From Penelope pileata (taxonomy: Eukaryota; Chordata; Aves; Galliformes; Cracidae), in the NCBI GenBank assembly GCA_013396635.1, contig WBMW01005152.1, positions 218,501 through 282,500 on the forward strand: a stretch of DNA of 64,000 bases. The letters run 5' to 3'. Below the pieces are notes generated by a model that saw nothing but the letters and a program-made list of their open reading frames with translations, did no database searches and had not been told where the DNA came from. Positions within the stretch are counted from its first letter, which is position 1, and every line of letters begins with the position of its first letter. Positions 37,527-50,800 of this stretch are shown piece by piece. The translations under genes were made by a program, and so were the position numbers.

Positions 37527-40500
37527 TCTGGTGCTGTGACTTCAGATCTGTACAAGTGTGTAGCTACCCTGCCTTTCTCACTCGTAATGGGTGAGTGGTG
37601 GGGCTGCCTGACAGAGCCTGTGCTGAGGAAACCTGAGCACAGGAGCCTTCTCTAACTGTCATGAGAGCTGAAGAAGCAGGAGTAATACTAGACTCAAGTA
37701 TTTGTTGTATGTAGGGGAAAAGTTTGCCAGAGGAAGTACCCTTCCAGCTCTTTAACTGTAGTCTTGCTTTGTAATTATTTATTTGGCTGGAAAATTGCAG
37801 ACTGCGAAAAGCTAGCCCAGATGCAACTTTGCCAGGAACTACATTACTTGGAAAACAATGTGAATGTACAGTCTCCAGGTGAAAAACTAGATGCTAAGAA
37901 TATTGTTGGAAGCAATCTGAGACTTAAGTACGTATCCCAGTGTAATGGGTGCATTCCTTTACGCAGTGCCTTTATGGCTGTGAGGGGCAAGGGTTTCTCT
38001 GTTTGATGAAGAATGAGGAATGCTGTTCTGTATGGCATACAGGGAGCTTGCATTTCAAACAGCAAACATCTGCACAAGTGAAACATTTGTCACGCTCTGC
38101 AGATTCTTCTGCCCCACGCTCCTCACTGAATCCTTGTGAATTGTATTCTTGTCTGTATCTCTTGCTTAGTTGATACTTTTAACATGAAGGAAAACTATTT
38201 TGCTATTTCTCTGTCAGTTATTTTGACACTAATCAACTTTGCAGATCTTGTTTTGTTTGGTGTCTGGGTACATCACAAAAAGAGTTGCTGAAAGAGTTCA
38301 ATTATAATATCAGCATCTCTGCCAAATGTATTGAGCTGTTCTGAAAAGGGACTTGTCTTTTCTGACCCAGATACACAGTTTCCAACTGTGGGAGATGCTG
38401 CCAGAAAGACTCTTGGCAGAAGGCCAGCAATAAAATTATACCACGGAAAAACACAGCATATTTTCAGCAGCACTCCACACGGTGTGACGAAAAATTACCT
38501 GTCTCCTGGATGCAAAGCAGAAGTTAAAATAAGCTTGTAATTTAAAGTTGCAATCCTCTTACTCTGATTTGTAAAAGTAACAAAAAATGATATCAATCAC
38601 ACCTTTTCTCACCCATTCTGTGTAAATTCCAGTTCTTTTCTATTATTGTCTGGTGCACCTCAGTCTGTGTTAGATACTCACTCGTTTGTTATTAGCAACC
38701 TTAGTTGTCCTTGCTGCTGTTAACGTAAACTTGGAGCGAGCCCAGGGCGGTGTGCACTGCAAACTGGAGCTCTTATGGGCAGACAGTGGTGTAAGGCGGA
38801 TTAAGAGGGTGGAGGGTGTTTTTGCTTCAGCTGAATATTGCTGTCCTGTGCCTTTTTGCTGTAACATTTAAAACCAGTTTTCATGCTGTTATAGATGGCA
38901 TGGCATCTGCGCCTGAACAGCAGCTCACTGAGGTGTAGATCTGGGGGCTGGAGTCCAGTGACCCCCGTTTCCTCTTCTGTTATCCCAGTGCTGTAGTGTT
39001 TCTGTGCAAGGCACCACTGTGCTGCAGGAGAGCATCAGAATGACGATGTTGTTCTGCTTTGGTCATAGCTCCCAGGTTTGGATGTTACAGTTCCCCTCCT
39101 AGGGGAGGGCAAGTACCTGTTTCTCCTGCTTTTCACTTTCCTATTCCCAAGCACTTGAAGGCAGGTTAAGCATATTCATTACTTATGGCTGTTTAAATGT
39201 CTCTCTCTTGGGAACACAACTGCCAGATGCAGGAATATGCCCCACTACAGAGGCATCATCTGAAATTCTTTCCCTTGTTTGTCTTGTGCCAAAGCATAAA
39301 CTTCCTCTGTGAAGGATGGGATGTTTAATGGAAACATTGTTAGGCTGTCACTGTGTTTTAATAACATTTCCAGTGTGTCAAATCCCCAGTGACATTAAGC
39401 CATGCTGCAGACTCTACTCAGCTCCTCTGTGGCACAGTTTGGAGACAGCAAGTATTTACCCTGTTTTACACTTCAGGGCCACATAGTGCAAAGGTAAAGT
39501 GACTTTATTGAGGTCACCAACATCTTGTTATTGCTGGTAGCTTTCTCTAGAATTTTGTTTCAAGTGTGGGTGGTAGCCCTTGCATAGGACAACCATAGGT
39601 TATATGGCTGCACCTTGAGTCTGGGCCGTGGCTGTTACTTCCATGAGGGCACAGGGACAAGTACCCTGCTATCACCTAGAAGTAAAATGAGGCTGTTGGA
39701 TTTATGGAATTGCTGCTCACTTCACATAATGCTTTCTGATGTGCCTGGTGCTGAGCTATGTTCTGCTGCCTTGGTCCATATGGTTGGAGCAGATTTGATT
39801 TTTAGTTTTCTGTAATTTAATTCTGCATGTTTTCAAACGTACTTTGTTCTGTATATTTTGTATTTTTGTCTGTATTTTTGTAGTAAGCTTCCTGTTTAGT
39901 GCTTTTATTGAATTTTTTCTCTCTGTCTGAACTATATTAGGTTTTCAGTCCTGTGCGTGCTTCTGTGAAATATTCTGAGAATGTTAATGAATTGGAAGTC
40001 ATTAGCATGACTTTCGTGTATGTTAGCTTCAGCTCAGTTTTCAGGATTTTTTAAAACCTTTCATTTATTATAATAATAATGCTGGAGGCGTTATAAGTCT
40101 CTCTGTAATTCAGCTGTGTATATCAGACCTCAGCTACTCACTGCTGCAAAAAAGGGCAGGTAGAATTGAACTCATAAATAAATATCTCCATCCAACTCTG
40201 TTGCTTGTTGTTGAAACTTGAACCTCTCTTTTAACAAGATGGTTACTACCCATTTAAGGCAGAGTACTGAAAGGTGTTGGTGGTTTTGCTTCATGTGTCC
40301 AGTGAAAGATTAACCCACATCATAGACTTCCAATGAATGTTTTACAGCTGTTTCGTATTTTCGAAGAACACTGAAAAGCACTCCGTATATCCAGCATTGC
40401 CCCCTGAGGTATGGCTGTTTTCAGAGCCTGGGAGGTAGCTTGCAGGCTTGCCCACTAGACAACAGTCTGCTCGGCAATTTACCAAAGCACCAGAATTTGC

Positions 40501-41718
40501 TCAGCCAGCTATCTTTGTCCATCTGCTTTCAATACACTGTATGAGCTGATAAGCAACAGCTTGCAGTAGTCTTCGGAGGGAGTCCAGGCTGGGGTGTTGC
40601 TTGAAGTCTAGAGACGTCATGCTGGGCATATGCTAAAGTCAGCAACACATTCCAGTGTCCTCTCTGTCTGAAGCTGCCAAATTACAGTTACCAGAGAAGA
40701 CGGAAAACTAAAAATGTGAAATGTAGGAGTCACAGGGAAGAATGATTATGTGAAGGTAGTTTTCTCTTCAAATTCTGTTTGGCTAATTTGAAAGAGAGAA
40801 TCTGGAAACACATCCAGTAAGTCTCTCTAGCTTGCCATCTGCTGACTCAAAAACATGTTATAATTATTGTTACTATTAAGAAAAGCAAAAAGGCCCCATA
40901 AAGAGTCTCGTTGGTTCTAGAGATGGTGAAAAGCTATTAAGTTTGGAGAAGCTTATGACTAGCTCATACACTAAGTAGTGCCAAAGTAGTAATCTTGGCT
41001 CACTTGTGCTACCAGCTGTCCCTGCTTGGATTTCAGGATCTCCTAAAGTAGGAATTTGGTCCCATTAAAGAACATCATCTTTGATGCTTCTGGGAAGCAA
41101 TTTGGTGGGGAATTAGCGTAAATTAGCAGTGTGAGTGATTTCAGCCGAACATCGTCGCCATTCTCATGTCTTCCGTTTATAATGCACTCCTCTCTTTTTT
41201 AAATAACAGCTTACAGTTATTGCCACCTGCAGTCTTAGTTCACGTTGTACAGCATCTGCCATGTTCAGAATCAAGGGCTGCACTGAGGATTTCAGCTGAT
41301 AATTACTTTTTGATAATTAAATTAGTGTAAAAAGAGACATCTTTTCAAGCTGGTTTCATATGGAACATACTTGAGACTTTGGATTTCCAGTGTTCCTCAT
41401 ATCAGAAACTTAGATTGCCAACTGGCTGGCATAGCACACTGAGAGAAGCTCTAACTGGCATGGGAAAGTGGTTACATACGTGTGGGCACATCACAGAAAG
41501 TTGCTTCCTGTAGTGACATCTGCTATTGTTCTGGGATAAATGACTCAGTGAGTTCTTCCCCATCATGAAGCCAGCTTGCTTTATTCAGTGGTTTGACTTC
41601 ATGTTCTGCATTGAGCACTTATTGGAATTAACATGTTGTTTCTTCTGGTTTCAAGTTGTTTTTCTTTGTTTTTTTGCAGGTGAATTACAGAAAGTGACTC
41701 TTATAGCATCTTAGCTCT

Positions 41719-41730
41719 ATGAACTCTTGA
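41719..41730 (+). promoter_or_regulatory. Upstream ORF 1 in STRBP 5' UTR
   Basis: ATG AAC TCT TGA, a minimal uORF in exon 2. It ends 118 nt before the main start, so reinitiation is possible. Its effect on translation is an inference. Confidence 0.5.
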
Positions 41731-41753
41731 GCTGTCAAGGGACTGAGAGGCTT

Positions 41754-41834
41754 ATGAAGAGGTTCTGTCAGTCAAAACAGTGCTTAGCAAAGACACCGAG
41801 GAGGAGGGAAAAGGAGAAAGGAAGAGAGAGCTGA
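41754..41834 (+). promoter_or_regulatory. Upstream ORF 2 in STRBP 5' UTR
   Basis: An ATG at 41754 opens 26 codons rich in Lys, Arg and Glu and stops at TGA 41832-41834, only 14 nt before the STRBP ATG. So short a gap leaves little room for reinitiation, and translation of this uORF would be expected to reduce STRBP output. The start context (cttATGa) is weak, so leaky scanning is likely. Confidence 0.5.
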
Positions 41835-41848
41835 AACACTAACAAATC

Positions 41849-44800
41849 ATGGTAGGTTTCTGTGATCTTTCATAGGGTCGCATCAATAATATTCTCTGAC
41901 AGTCTTGCATGGGGCCTGATAAAACAAGAGGAAGGGGATATTCTGACCTTGCACTAAATTAGAGGTGGTACTGCATGCTTTGAGCAAAGCGAATGAGGTT
42001 TGATATTTTGACAGCCTTTTTAAACCAGAGCGTTGTCTTCTGAGCTTGCATTATGTGAATTATTAAATGTGAATGAAGGGGATGCTGTAAGTGTTTTTCT
42101 AATAAAACTAGCATTAGTAAGCAGTAGCAAACGGTATGGGTGACCTTGAACTTGCAGATTGCATAACTGCATGCTGTTAGTCCCTTTTCACTCCTTCCTC
42201 ACAAAAGCAAGTGTTGATTATTCATATTTTTGTATGTGTGCTTGAAAGCTGATTGCGTGTGGATCTATGCACTTTTTATTAATAGCATATTAATAAATGG
42301 GATGTAAGTAATAAATGGGATATAAATGGGATGTAAGTAAACGATATGCACCAAGTGCATTTAACTAAATGAGGAACCATTTCCAGTCTACCTGGTGTTG
42401 ATTGAAAGTTGGGAATGTCTGAGATGATTAAATTGTAAAGCTGTGTAAGTATGAAGGATTGTGATGGTAAGATTCCGAAGATGTCTTCAAAAAAGGGCAG
42501 TAAAGCTACACAATTCTGAAAAATACCAGTGGAGAGCAATTCAAGCATACTGATACATTTTAAGTCCTCTTAAGTGTCGTTGCTGAGAGAAAGAATATAT
42601 GTGATAAATTTTATAAACATAGTTCTCTAACACTTGTGTAACTGATGGCTGATTACAGCCAGGATGTGTATTTATATTTAAGTGTGTATATATATATATA
42701 TATAGATATAGATATATAAAAAGATCCAAGACAACATTTTACCTGTTACAGAGCATGAAGGGAGGAAGAACCCTTGACACCGCAGACTTGTCAATATATT
42801 GTATTTTAAAGAGTCTTGTTTTGCTATTACTTTTGGCCGAAATTGTAATGAAGAATTGATCTTGTCAGTTCCTATTTATTGGAACACACAGTTTTCTTCT
42901 AATCTGAGTTACTAGTTTGTTGCTGTTTGACTGCTTTTCCTGATGGATATTTCATGAGATAAGGGATGGTAGGGATGAATTAATAAATCCAGCTTGTCGG
43001 TTTTCACTGCTGAACTGCAGCTTCTCTGTGTATCCAAGCTGCAGAGGACGTACCAGAATCCTCAAGAGGAACCTTCTGGAAGCATTTTGCAAGTTGTGAA
43101 AGTACTGGGGTAACAGCAGACCCCTGACTGATGAGATTTTACTCAATTCATGGATGAATTGTCCATGTGGGTCAGCACAGAGAGGTTAGGGAACTAATTG
43201 TAACATCGACCTTTGATGAATATAACGACCTAGGGACCCATGACCAGTTTATTAACAAGGATTCAACCCAGAGGCCTTTCAGATCTTCACAGACCCTTTT
43301 TGACCCCAAGAAAGCGTGCTATTACAGAGTATGTGCTGTTAACAGACCCATGAGGTAGGGGGTAAAAATTAAAGCCGTTTAAGATACTTAATGTGTAGGA
43401 GGAACAGAGGTTTTTGGTTGATGATTCCAAGTTCTAGGAGTTTTTCGGCAGAGACTGGCGTGTCTAAAGAATATTTAGAGGCGTTCTTGCTGGTTGTATT
43501 TAGAGAATATCAATGCCTTTTACAAAACAGCAGTCTTCTCCATGTTATCCTTGTCAGCCCTCCACATGCTTTGCCCCATCTGCTTTCACCCTGGGCTACT
43601 TGTGTTCTCAATTTTCCTACTTCAAAATGTAGTTACCTTTTGGAATCAAAGCCCAGGCTTTCCTCTTTGCTTTGAGCTATCCAGCTGCTGAAGCTTGAGG
43701 CAAGTCAGCAAAGATCACTGAAATTCAGAATCTTCTGAATTCCTGCAAGTATTCCCGGGTAGGGTGCTTCTTCCAGTACTATTACTCACAAATTGTGTCT
43801 CCTTGATATGCAGCTGCTTTGGGCAAGATCAAGGTCTAGGTGTTTTCTCACTGGCTTTGAAAACCTAATCTAATCAGCTAGTCAAAGGATGAGGGATGTC
43901 AAAGACACTTGAAAATGAAATGAGTTGCCCAAGGCCCTAGACCTTAGTAACTTCCCCTTACAGTGGACGTACCAGACAAAAGATGCAATTCAGCTTCCTT
44001 AATTTTTAGATGCTGTAGCAGCTAATCTGCTGTAGTAGTCTAGACTTCTGTAGTCACAGCTGGTGGTTTTTTGGGGGGAATGTTCTTCTGAAGCGCAACT
44101 AATCTCATCCTACAGTGGACATAAACATGAGCTGTGCTCCAGGTGTGCCTGTTCCTCTTAGTAGCCAATATCAGTAGCCAATAAAGGCCTTTAGGGACCT
44201 AATACAAGGTGCCAAAAAAATGCCCACCTAAAGCCTTATACGGTTTGCCAGCTTAATGCTGATTCCACAGTAGTCTTCTTGGTGCCTGTCTGTCTCTCTA
44301 GTAAGAAGTCAGTCCTGCAAGGTTATGATCCGTGATCATCATAAAACTTTTCTTCATTCTATCGGGGAGGATTCCCATTCAGGTAGTGTCTTTCTATTGA
44401 TAATCCAATAACTTTGTTCTTTTTCCTCCCCTCTCCCACTTTGTAACAGAGATCTATCCGATCTTTTGCTAACGATGACCGCCATGTTATGGTGAAACAT
44501 TCAACCATTTATCCATCTCCAGAAGAACTTGAAGCTGTCCAGAACATGGTATCAACAGTAGAATGTGCCCTTAAACATGTGTCTGACTGGATGGATGAGA
44601 AGAACAAGTCTATAAAATGTGAGGGCGATGTGGAAGCAAAGGAGGAAGCTGCAGAAAGCAATGCCAAGTGAGTGAGTTCAGCCCCATAACGTGTTACTAT
44701 ACTGCTCTGAGTGGGTTCCTTTCCCTCTAAATAAGAGTTGTAGTGTACTTTTATTCTGTTGCATACAAATATTCATAGGAGGAAGTGGATATATTTGCAC

Positions 44801-47800
44801 TTTTTGAGGTGGGAGCACACAGAGTGAGTGCAGAGAACAGTAATAAGCGCAATGTAGGCAGCAGTTGCTCTCTTTCATTATTGATTTTCATGTAGTGTTT
44901 TAAAGTTGCATTTTAGCAGACAAACCTTTCAGCAATTGTAAGTGAATATATGTCCCTGTAACACATGAACACGACTCCAGTCATGTAGCTTAGGGACTCC
45001 TTCAGTTTAAGACTTAAATAAAAGTTTATAAAAATCTTTTGTTGTTTATCCAGCAAACCAGCTTTTCTAAGGATCCATTATCTTGTTATGTAGTGCTCTA
45101 CTGAGTGCAACATCTGTTTGTTGTGTAGCCCAGGCTGCTCCTTGACATGGTGCCCAGTTTTGCTGTTCTAGTATAACTCCAATAGTTGAAGAAGCTGAAA
45201 TAACTGGCTCCTTATTTTAGGTTTCTTGGTGTCTAACTTTTTAACTTGGGCACATCTGGTTCTTCAGAGCCAGAACATGAGCTTTCTGTTTCATATGCTG
45301 CCCAGCTCTGGTAAGTGTTCTCTCCAGTTTGCAGATGAGGAAGTGAAGCACTAGGAGTCGAACAGCAAATTTGTCATGACCTGAAAAACCTGATTTCCAG
45401 TTCTCTGCTCTTCCTGTTAGATAATACTTCTCCATTGAACTTCTTGGGACTCTAATCTGGTTACACCCGTAACGTAACCTGCACTAGAGATGTAGTCAAA
45501 GGACTCTTCCAATTTCCTTTCCTATGCTGTGTGGAATATTAAGAAAGTCTGCTGCTACATGGGCTTTGCCCAGTAAGTTCTGTTCTTAAAACTGATAAAT
45601 AGTGTATTCTTTATCCATATGTATTTGTTATGTTTTCTGACACCTTTTATGGTAGTGAAAATTTTATTGTGAGGCCTTTTTAATTTTTGGTGTCCTGGTA
45701 AATAATACATATTTTTAACTTGTTTACATCTGGGGACAGGGTGTAGTACAGCCTCCTCTAGCAGTAGTAAATGAAAATACAGATGCTGCATACAATGTAC
45801 TTCTGGAGTGAGATACAGTTCAGTGCAGATAGTGGAGGAAGATCTAATGCTGAATCAGAAAGACTGTATCAGTTTCTGAATTGAAAATATAGTATACTGG
45901 CTGATGTGAAAGAGATACTGATGTATTTATCAGTTATTCCTAAGTTAATAATGGTGTGTGAAAATTTAAAAACGAAATACTGCTCCCTGGTTTGTTGTCC
46001 TGATGTGGTTCTTAGCTCTTTCCAGGTCTCTCGTCCATTTTTAGAGTAACATTCAGACAATGCAGGATGAAGCTCTGGTATGCCTCGCTGTCTGAATGTA
46101 CTCCAGTTTAGAAACAAGAAATGTGCCATTGTGTTAACTGAGGAAATTTCTGTATGGGTGGGAGTTGCAGAAAGCGTTTATGACTTGGTGCTTCGCTGCT
46201 TCCAGACAGCTTTGTGGATTCTACAGAGAATTCCTCAAGTATTAATAGCATTTTTCTGCAGATTTCTTTCTTAATATGCAAACATATCTTTGAGTATGTC
46301 TAGTACAGAGTTAGGGGATTGGGAGCTATGGAAAGCACTGCTTGTTCTACGTGGAGTTTAAATGGAGTACCACCTACTTAGAATATACCATCACGTGGGA
46401 AATGTTCAGCAGCATGAAGACCATCATATGATAGCCTTGAAAAGTAAATGTACAAATAGGCTTTGTACATTTGAGTGGCTTTGTTTTCCCTAATAAAAGC
46501 TTAACAGACACGCTTACGAATGCTGGCATTTTTGTTAGGCTGAGCTGTGATGTATCACTTTTTTGATGTGAAATGTATTCAAATAGAAACAGCAGAACAC
46601 TTAAATTCATGAATATTTTTACATAAATTAATGTAAAAAAAATATTTAGATGGTGATTGTATTGCCACTTCAGAATAATTGGAGTGTATTGATAGGCTGC
46701 TTCTCCACAGATGGACAACTAATTTTTGTCATCTTCTTGAGGAAGGTGTTTAAGTTCAGTGTCCTGCAGAAGACTTTCTTGGCATGCACTGCATTGCATG
46801 TTTTGTTGGTGATTTTCTAGTATTCTGGCAGCATTTCTACACGTCTTCAGATGTGGATAACACAGGCCACAGAATGGATTCTTCAAAAAATAAGTAAAAT
46901 TCCTGGCCTGCATTAAACACTTTTGAAACAATTGGATAGCCTGGCTTTTCACACCTTTGCATGTGGTTTATTTCGTGTTTGTGCTCTGTTACAAATCTGG
47001 AGTGCAGTTGTTGTAAACTTCCATGTGCTATTTATACATTTGTTTTGGGACAGGTTATTTTACTTATCACTTTACAAGCTAAAAGGGGCTGATGTGTCTG
47101 TCCCCACAATGTAAAATATCACTATTTTAGCTACAAACAATATTTAAAGGAATTCTGCATTTTCTCACATATTTGCATCCAGGTACTGATTAAGTAGTAT
47201 AGTTCCAGGCTGGAAGTTGAGATACTGTTTGTTTTTGTAACAGTGGTTACAAACAAGCCACAGCTTGTTTGCTTCTGGCTCTTCCAAGGATATTGGGATT
47301 GCCACTTGTATTCCCAAGTCCTTCCTTCCTTTCTTCTGTTCATTGTGTAAGCACCTGTTGCCACTTTTCCATTGAAAATACACAGGCAAAGTTAATGAAA
47401 TGATTAGGTCATGATATTTCCTGAGTGAAGTTTAGGATCTCTTAGGATCTATTTGATCATCCTGGATTGCAATGTGATTCATTTTGTTTGTTTTTGGTTT
47501 TTTATCCAGTCTCTTTCTGGATGGTAAGAATGACAAGAACAGGGATGTTGCCTTTCTGGCTGAGGCGGTTTACTACTTCTACTGATGATGTGCTTTCTGT
47601 CTTTTTTGTGGTGGGGACGTGTCACTAGTTGGTGCCACAGTGTGTAAGACGAGTCCAAGATGCATTTCTTGCATTCCCCTTGTTGTTTTTATGCAAGTTT
47701 TATGTTTTTTCTTTAGCCTACTAAATTGGCTTTTGTTGCAGTTTTCCTCTCAATATTCAGAACTAAAATGTTCTTACTATGCTTTGCAAGTTGTTTGCTG

Positions 47801-50800
47801 CGGCCCTTAAATGTTCCCCTAAGCATTAGCTGGGGGCTAGAACCTAGTACTCAGACCACTGTTACTGTAGGCTCCAGCAGTTCCTCCTTCCTGGTGAAGG
47901 AATAGGCCTGGAAGACTTTCTGGAATTAGGATTTTTCCTGAAATCTCAGTTTGCAGTAGGGGCTAAAATTTCAAAATTTGGTTTTATAATTTTTAAGATA
48001 AAGATTTGAATGTATGAATCAAATAAAAGCAACCCTAAAAGGAGGTGTGGCCGTGTTTAAACTTGGGGTATCGCTACAGGACAACTCAGATCACTTCTGC
48101 TCACAGGTACTCTGTCAGCGCTCATCTAGATTATTATAGATTATATTATAGATTATATGTCTAGATTATATTATAGTATTCTTTTGGTAGATTTGCAGGT
48201 GGTTAATTTTGCTTTTTCTTTTGTGCTGTGTGACTTGAGCTAGACAACTTCTGCATTCATGTGAATTGCAAATCAATGCTTCAATTAATTTTTTTTCATA
48301 GGAGCTACTTGTATAAAAGCATTCTATGCTTTTCATTTTCTGATCAGTGATGTGCCACATTAGCACTGTAGTCAGTCCCATCCATTTGTCTCCTCACTGC
48401 ATAATAAAAGTATTCTGAATACGTGAAAGTGCCATTTTAATTACTCAGAATTATTTCATTTCCAGGGATCAAAGTGGTCGGACCTTGTGTGGTGTTATGA
48501 GAATTGGCTTGGTTGCAAAGGGTTTGCTGATAAAAGATGATATGGATTTGGAGCTGGTTCTCATGTGCAAAGAAAAACCCACAAAGACCTTGCTATGTAT
48601 AGTCAAAGACAATCTCCCAGTTCAAATTCAGGTGAGTTATTTTAGGGTAGTCCTGTAGTAATGGGTGATAGCGCTGCAAGGTGTAAGGTAAAGGCTGGAA
48701 TTCCTTCCAGGGAAAGATGCAAGTGGTACAGATTAAAGAGTATACTTTGAATCTGGGGCAACATCTAAGTCTGAGGTGTGTGACATCTTTAATGTATTGC
48801 TAAATTTTGTGAATTGCTACTTCATAACATTTTACTCACCATGCTGTCCTAATCCCTATTTGTGATGTCACTTTTCCTATGCTGATAGCTAACCTTTGTA
48901 TTTAGTAACTAACCCAGCTGATTTTTGTTCTCTGCTCCAATCAGTAATGTGAGCTAATTTGCAGTCCCAGAAATACTCCCCAGACAAGCATGCGGTCCGT
49001 GTTATTGTTCCCTGCCCCCCTGCCTGAACTTTAAGTTCTACATTGCAGCAGCTTTGCTTTGCTTAGGCTTTTCCAAAATAAGTGCCTCTCTACTTCTAAA
49101 GTGAAGACAAGTTAATTTAGGTGGTAACTCATTTGAGCTTATGTTACTCATAAGCTTATAATTCTTTTTATTTATGGCTATTTCTTTCTAATGTTGGCAT
49201 CCAGTGGGCAGCACTTGCAGCTAGTGTTGGTCTCTTTAAAACTGCCAGGGTTAATACCTTTAAGTCCAGTCCAGATTGAAACATGCTTTGTTACTGTGCC
49301 CAAAAATACTCCACTACAAGTGCCTCTCTCCAAACCAGGTCCAAATGGGATTGGTTTCTTTCCTGATCTGCTCTTCTGCCTTTTGTTTATTTCCACATAG
49401 ACTGTATGTGCTCTGCCACTCTTGACAGCTGTTTGTTCTCACTATTTCTTTGTTCGCATAAAGGGCATGTTTTTCTGAGATAATGCTGTGCTTGCAGATA
49501 TGGCCCTGCTAGTAATATATCACATAGTAAACTTTACTGTTTGTAGTGAGATGTGAACTGAGACAGTTAGAAAGTGATAAGAAAAGTTAGCATATGCTTA
49601 TTTAAAAAATAAAAATAAAAAAAGGCAAGAACAGCAGAGTACACATAATTAAAAGACTCCCAGGAAAGCAGGTAAGATCCTACAAGGAAGTGTTCTGAGG
49701 CAAAGGATTACAGAGAAGCTGGGGTAAGAGGAATCTAAATCATGAAACAAGCTGTGACTATCACAACAATAAGGAGAGGTTCCGTAGACACATCAGATAA
49801 GGAAAGATGAGGTGTAGGTTCATTAGTGGGCAAAAGGAGCACATGATGTAGAGAGACATTAATTTCTGCTTTATTTTGCTTGGAAGACTAACTGTGAGCA
49901 GATGTTAAACAATTTCATCCCAACAATAAAGGATTTGGAGGAGTGCAGGACACAAGAGGAAAAGTAGTAGAGAGAACGTAAATTCTAACATATATTCTAA
50001 CTTCATCATCTTGCTGAAACATAAAAATACAAGGAGTTAGCTTTAGGACTCATTGCTAGTTATCTCTGCAGTTTTGAAGGTTGAGAGAAGTCCCAGTGAG
50101 TACTCACGTACCTTTCAGATACAGATCAGTTGAGATAATTCTGATGCAAGTTAGAGGAACAAATTTTTAGACAATTTATATTACCTACACAAGAATCTAA
50201 ACACGAAAAAAAGTTTGAGAGCAAATCAATTGAAAAACAAACTTGACTTACTGATGTGCTTGTCGGGAGTGGAAGGCCAGGTTTTCCAAGCATTCTCAGG
50301 AATCCCTTCTGGGGCTGATTAACAAAGTGGGTGATGGTGGCATCTTGCATTCAGTTTCGAGTCCTGTGTGGAAAAGGAGCAAGAGAGGTGGATGGACAAG
50401 TTGAGAAAATCAAAAAAAGAGTTAAGAATGAGCACCTTAAACCTCTGAAGAAAGATTGAAGTCATCATGTTTGGAAAAAGGCACGATGCAATGCAGTTGT
50501 AAGTTTCAGAAAGACATTACAGGTTATTTATAAAGGGACAGGGATTCAGTACCTCGCTTGGCTACCAAATGTAACTTGAAGTGGAATTGAATTATTTGGA
50601 AGTGTAGCAAGGGCCAGTTTTGTTGTAAAACAGGCCCTCAAAATTGTGTGTTGATAAGAATTAGACTGTTAGGAGATCGCTGGGACTCAAAGACTAGCTT
50701 AGAATGGTAAGAAATGGACGTGATGAGCCAGTGCGTCTCCTGCTCTGGAGTCTGTTGTCCATTTGTACTGACAGTTTTGGTTGCGTTGGTCATGCTACAC

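Larger units (their letters stand above)
22389..41679 (+). other. STRBP intron 1
   Basis: About 19.3 kb separate the presumed first exon from exon 2. The acceptor is strong (ttgtttttctttgtttttttgcag). The intron holds a 30-T run (23100-23129), a G-rich run (23931-23960), an exact 24-bp duplication (24367-24414), an isolated CpG-rich patch (24965-25050), two plus-strand CR1 3' ends (about 27063-27120 and 29040-29360) and a 40-bp duplication (27311-27390). I saw no supported coding exon. Further alternative 5' UTR exons are possible but cannot be recognised by sequence alone. Confidence 0.6.
41680..41851 (+). other. STRBP exon 2: 5' UTR ending on the start codon
   Basis: The exon begins after a long pyrimidine tract and gcag (41679) and ends at aaatcatg|gtaggt. 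The ATG at 41849-41851 is therefore the last codon of the exon. The following exon continues AGA TCT ATC (Arg-Ser-Ile), giving the conserved STRBP N-terminus [15 protein letters not shown]. The 169-nt UTR part has stops in all frames and two upstream ATGs, a 3-codon uORF (41719-41730) and a 26-codon uORF (41754-41834). The boundaries are fixed by the match to the family and by consensus splice sites. Confidence 0.88.
41852..44449 (+). other. STRBP intron 2
   Basis: Phase 0, 2598 bp, donor gtaggt, acceptor ttgtaacag. It contains a (TA)n microsatellite near 42684-42718 and a short direct repeat of aaatgggat(g/a)taagta near 42294-42341. A 63-codon open frame at 43167-43358 lacks supporting splice sites and family match. 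Confidence 0.85.

Noticed and set aside
50400..50640. Possible ancient CR1 fragment (ctgaagaaagattgaag, tgtttggaaaaagg)
   Set aside because: Only short, degenerate resemblance to the CR1 3' region; not enough to call without a repeat-library search.
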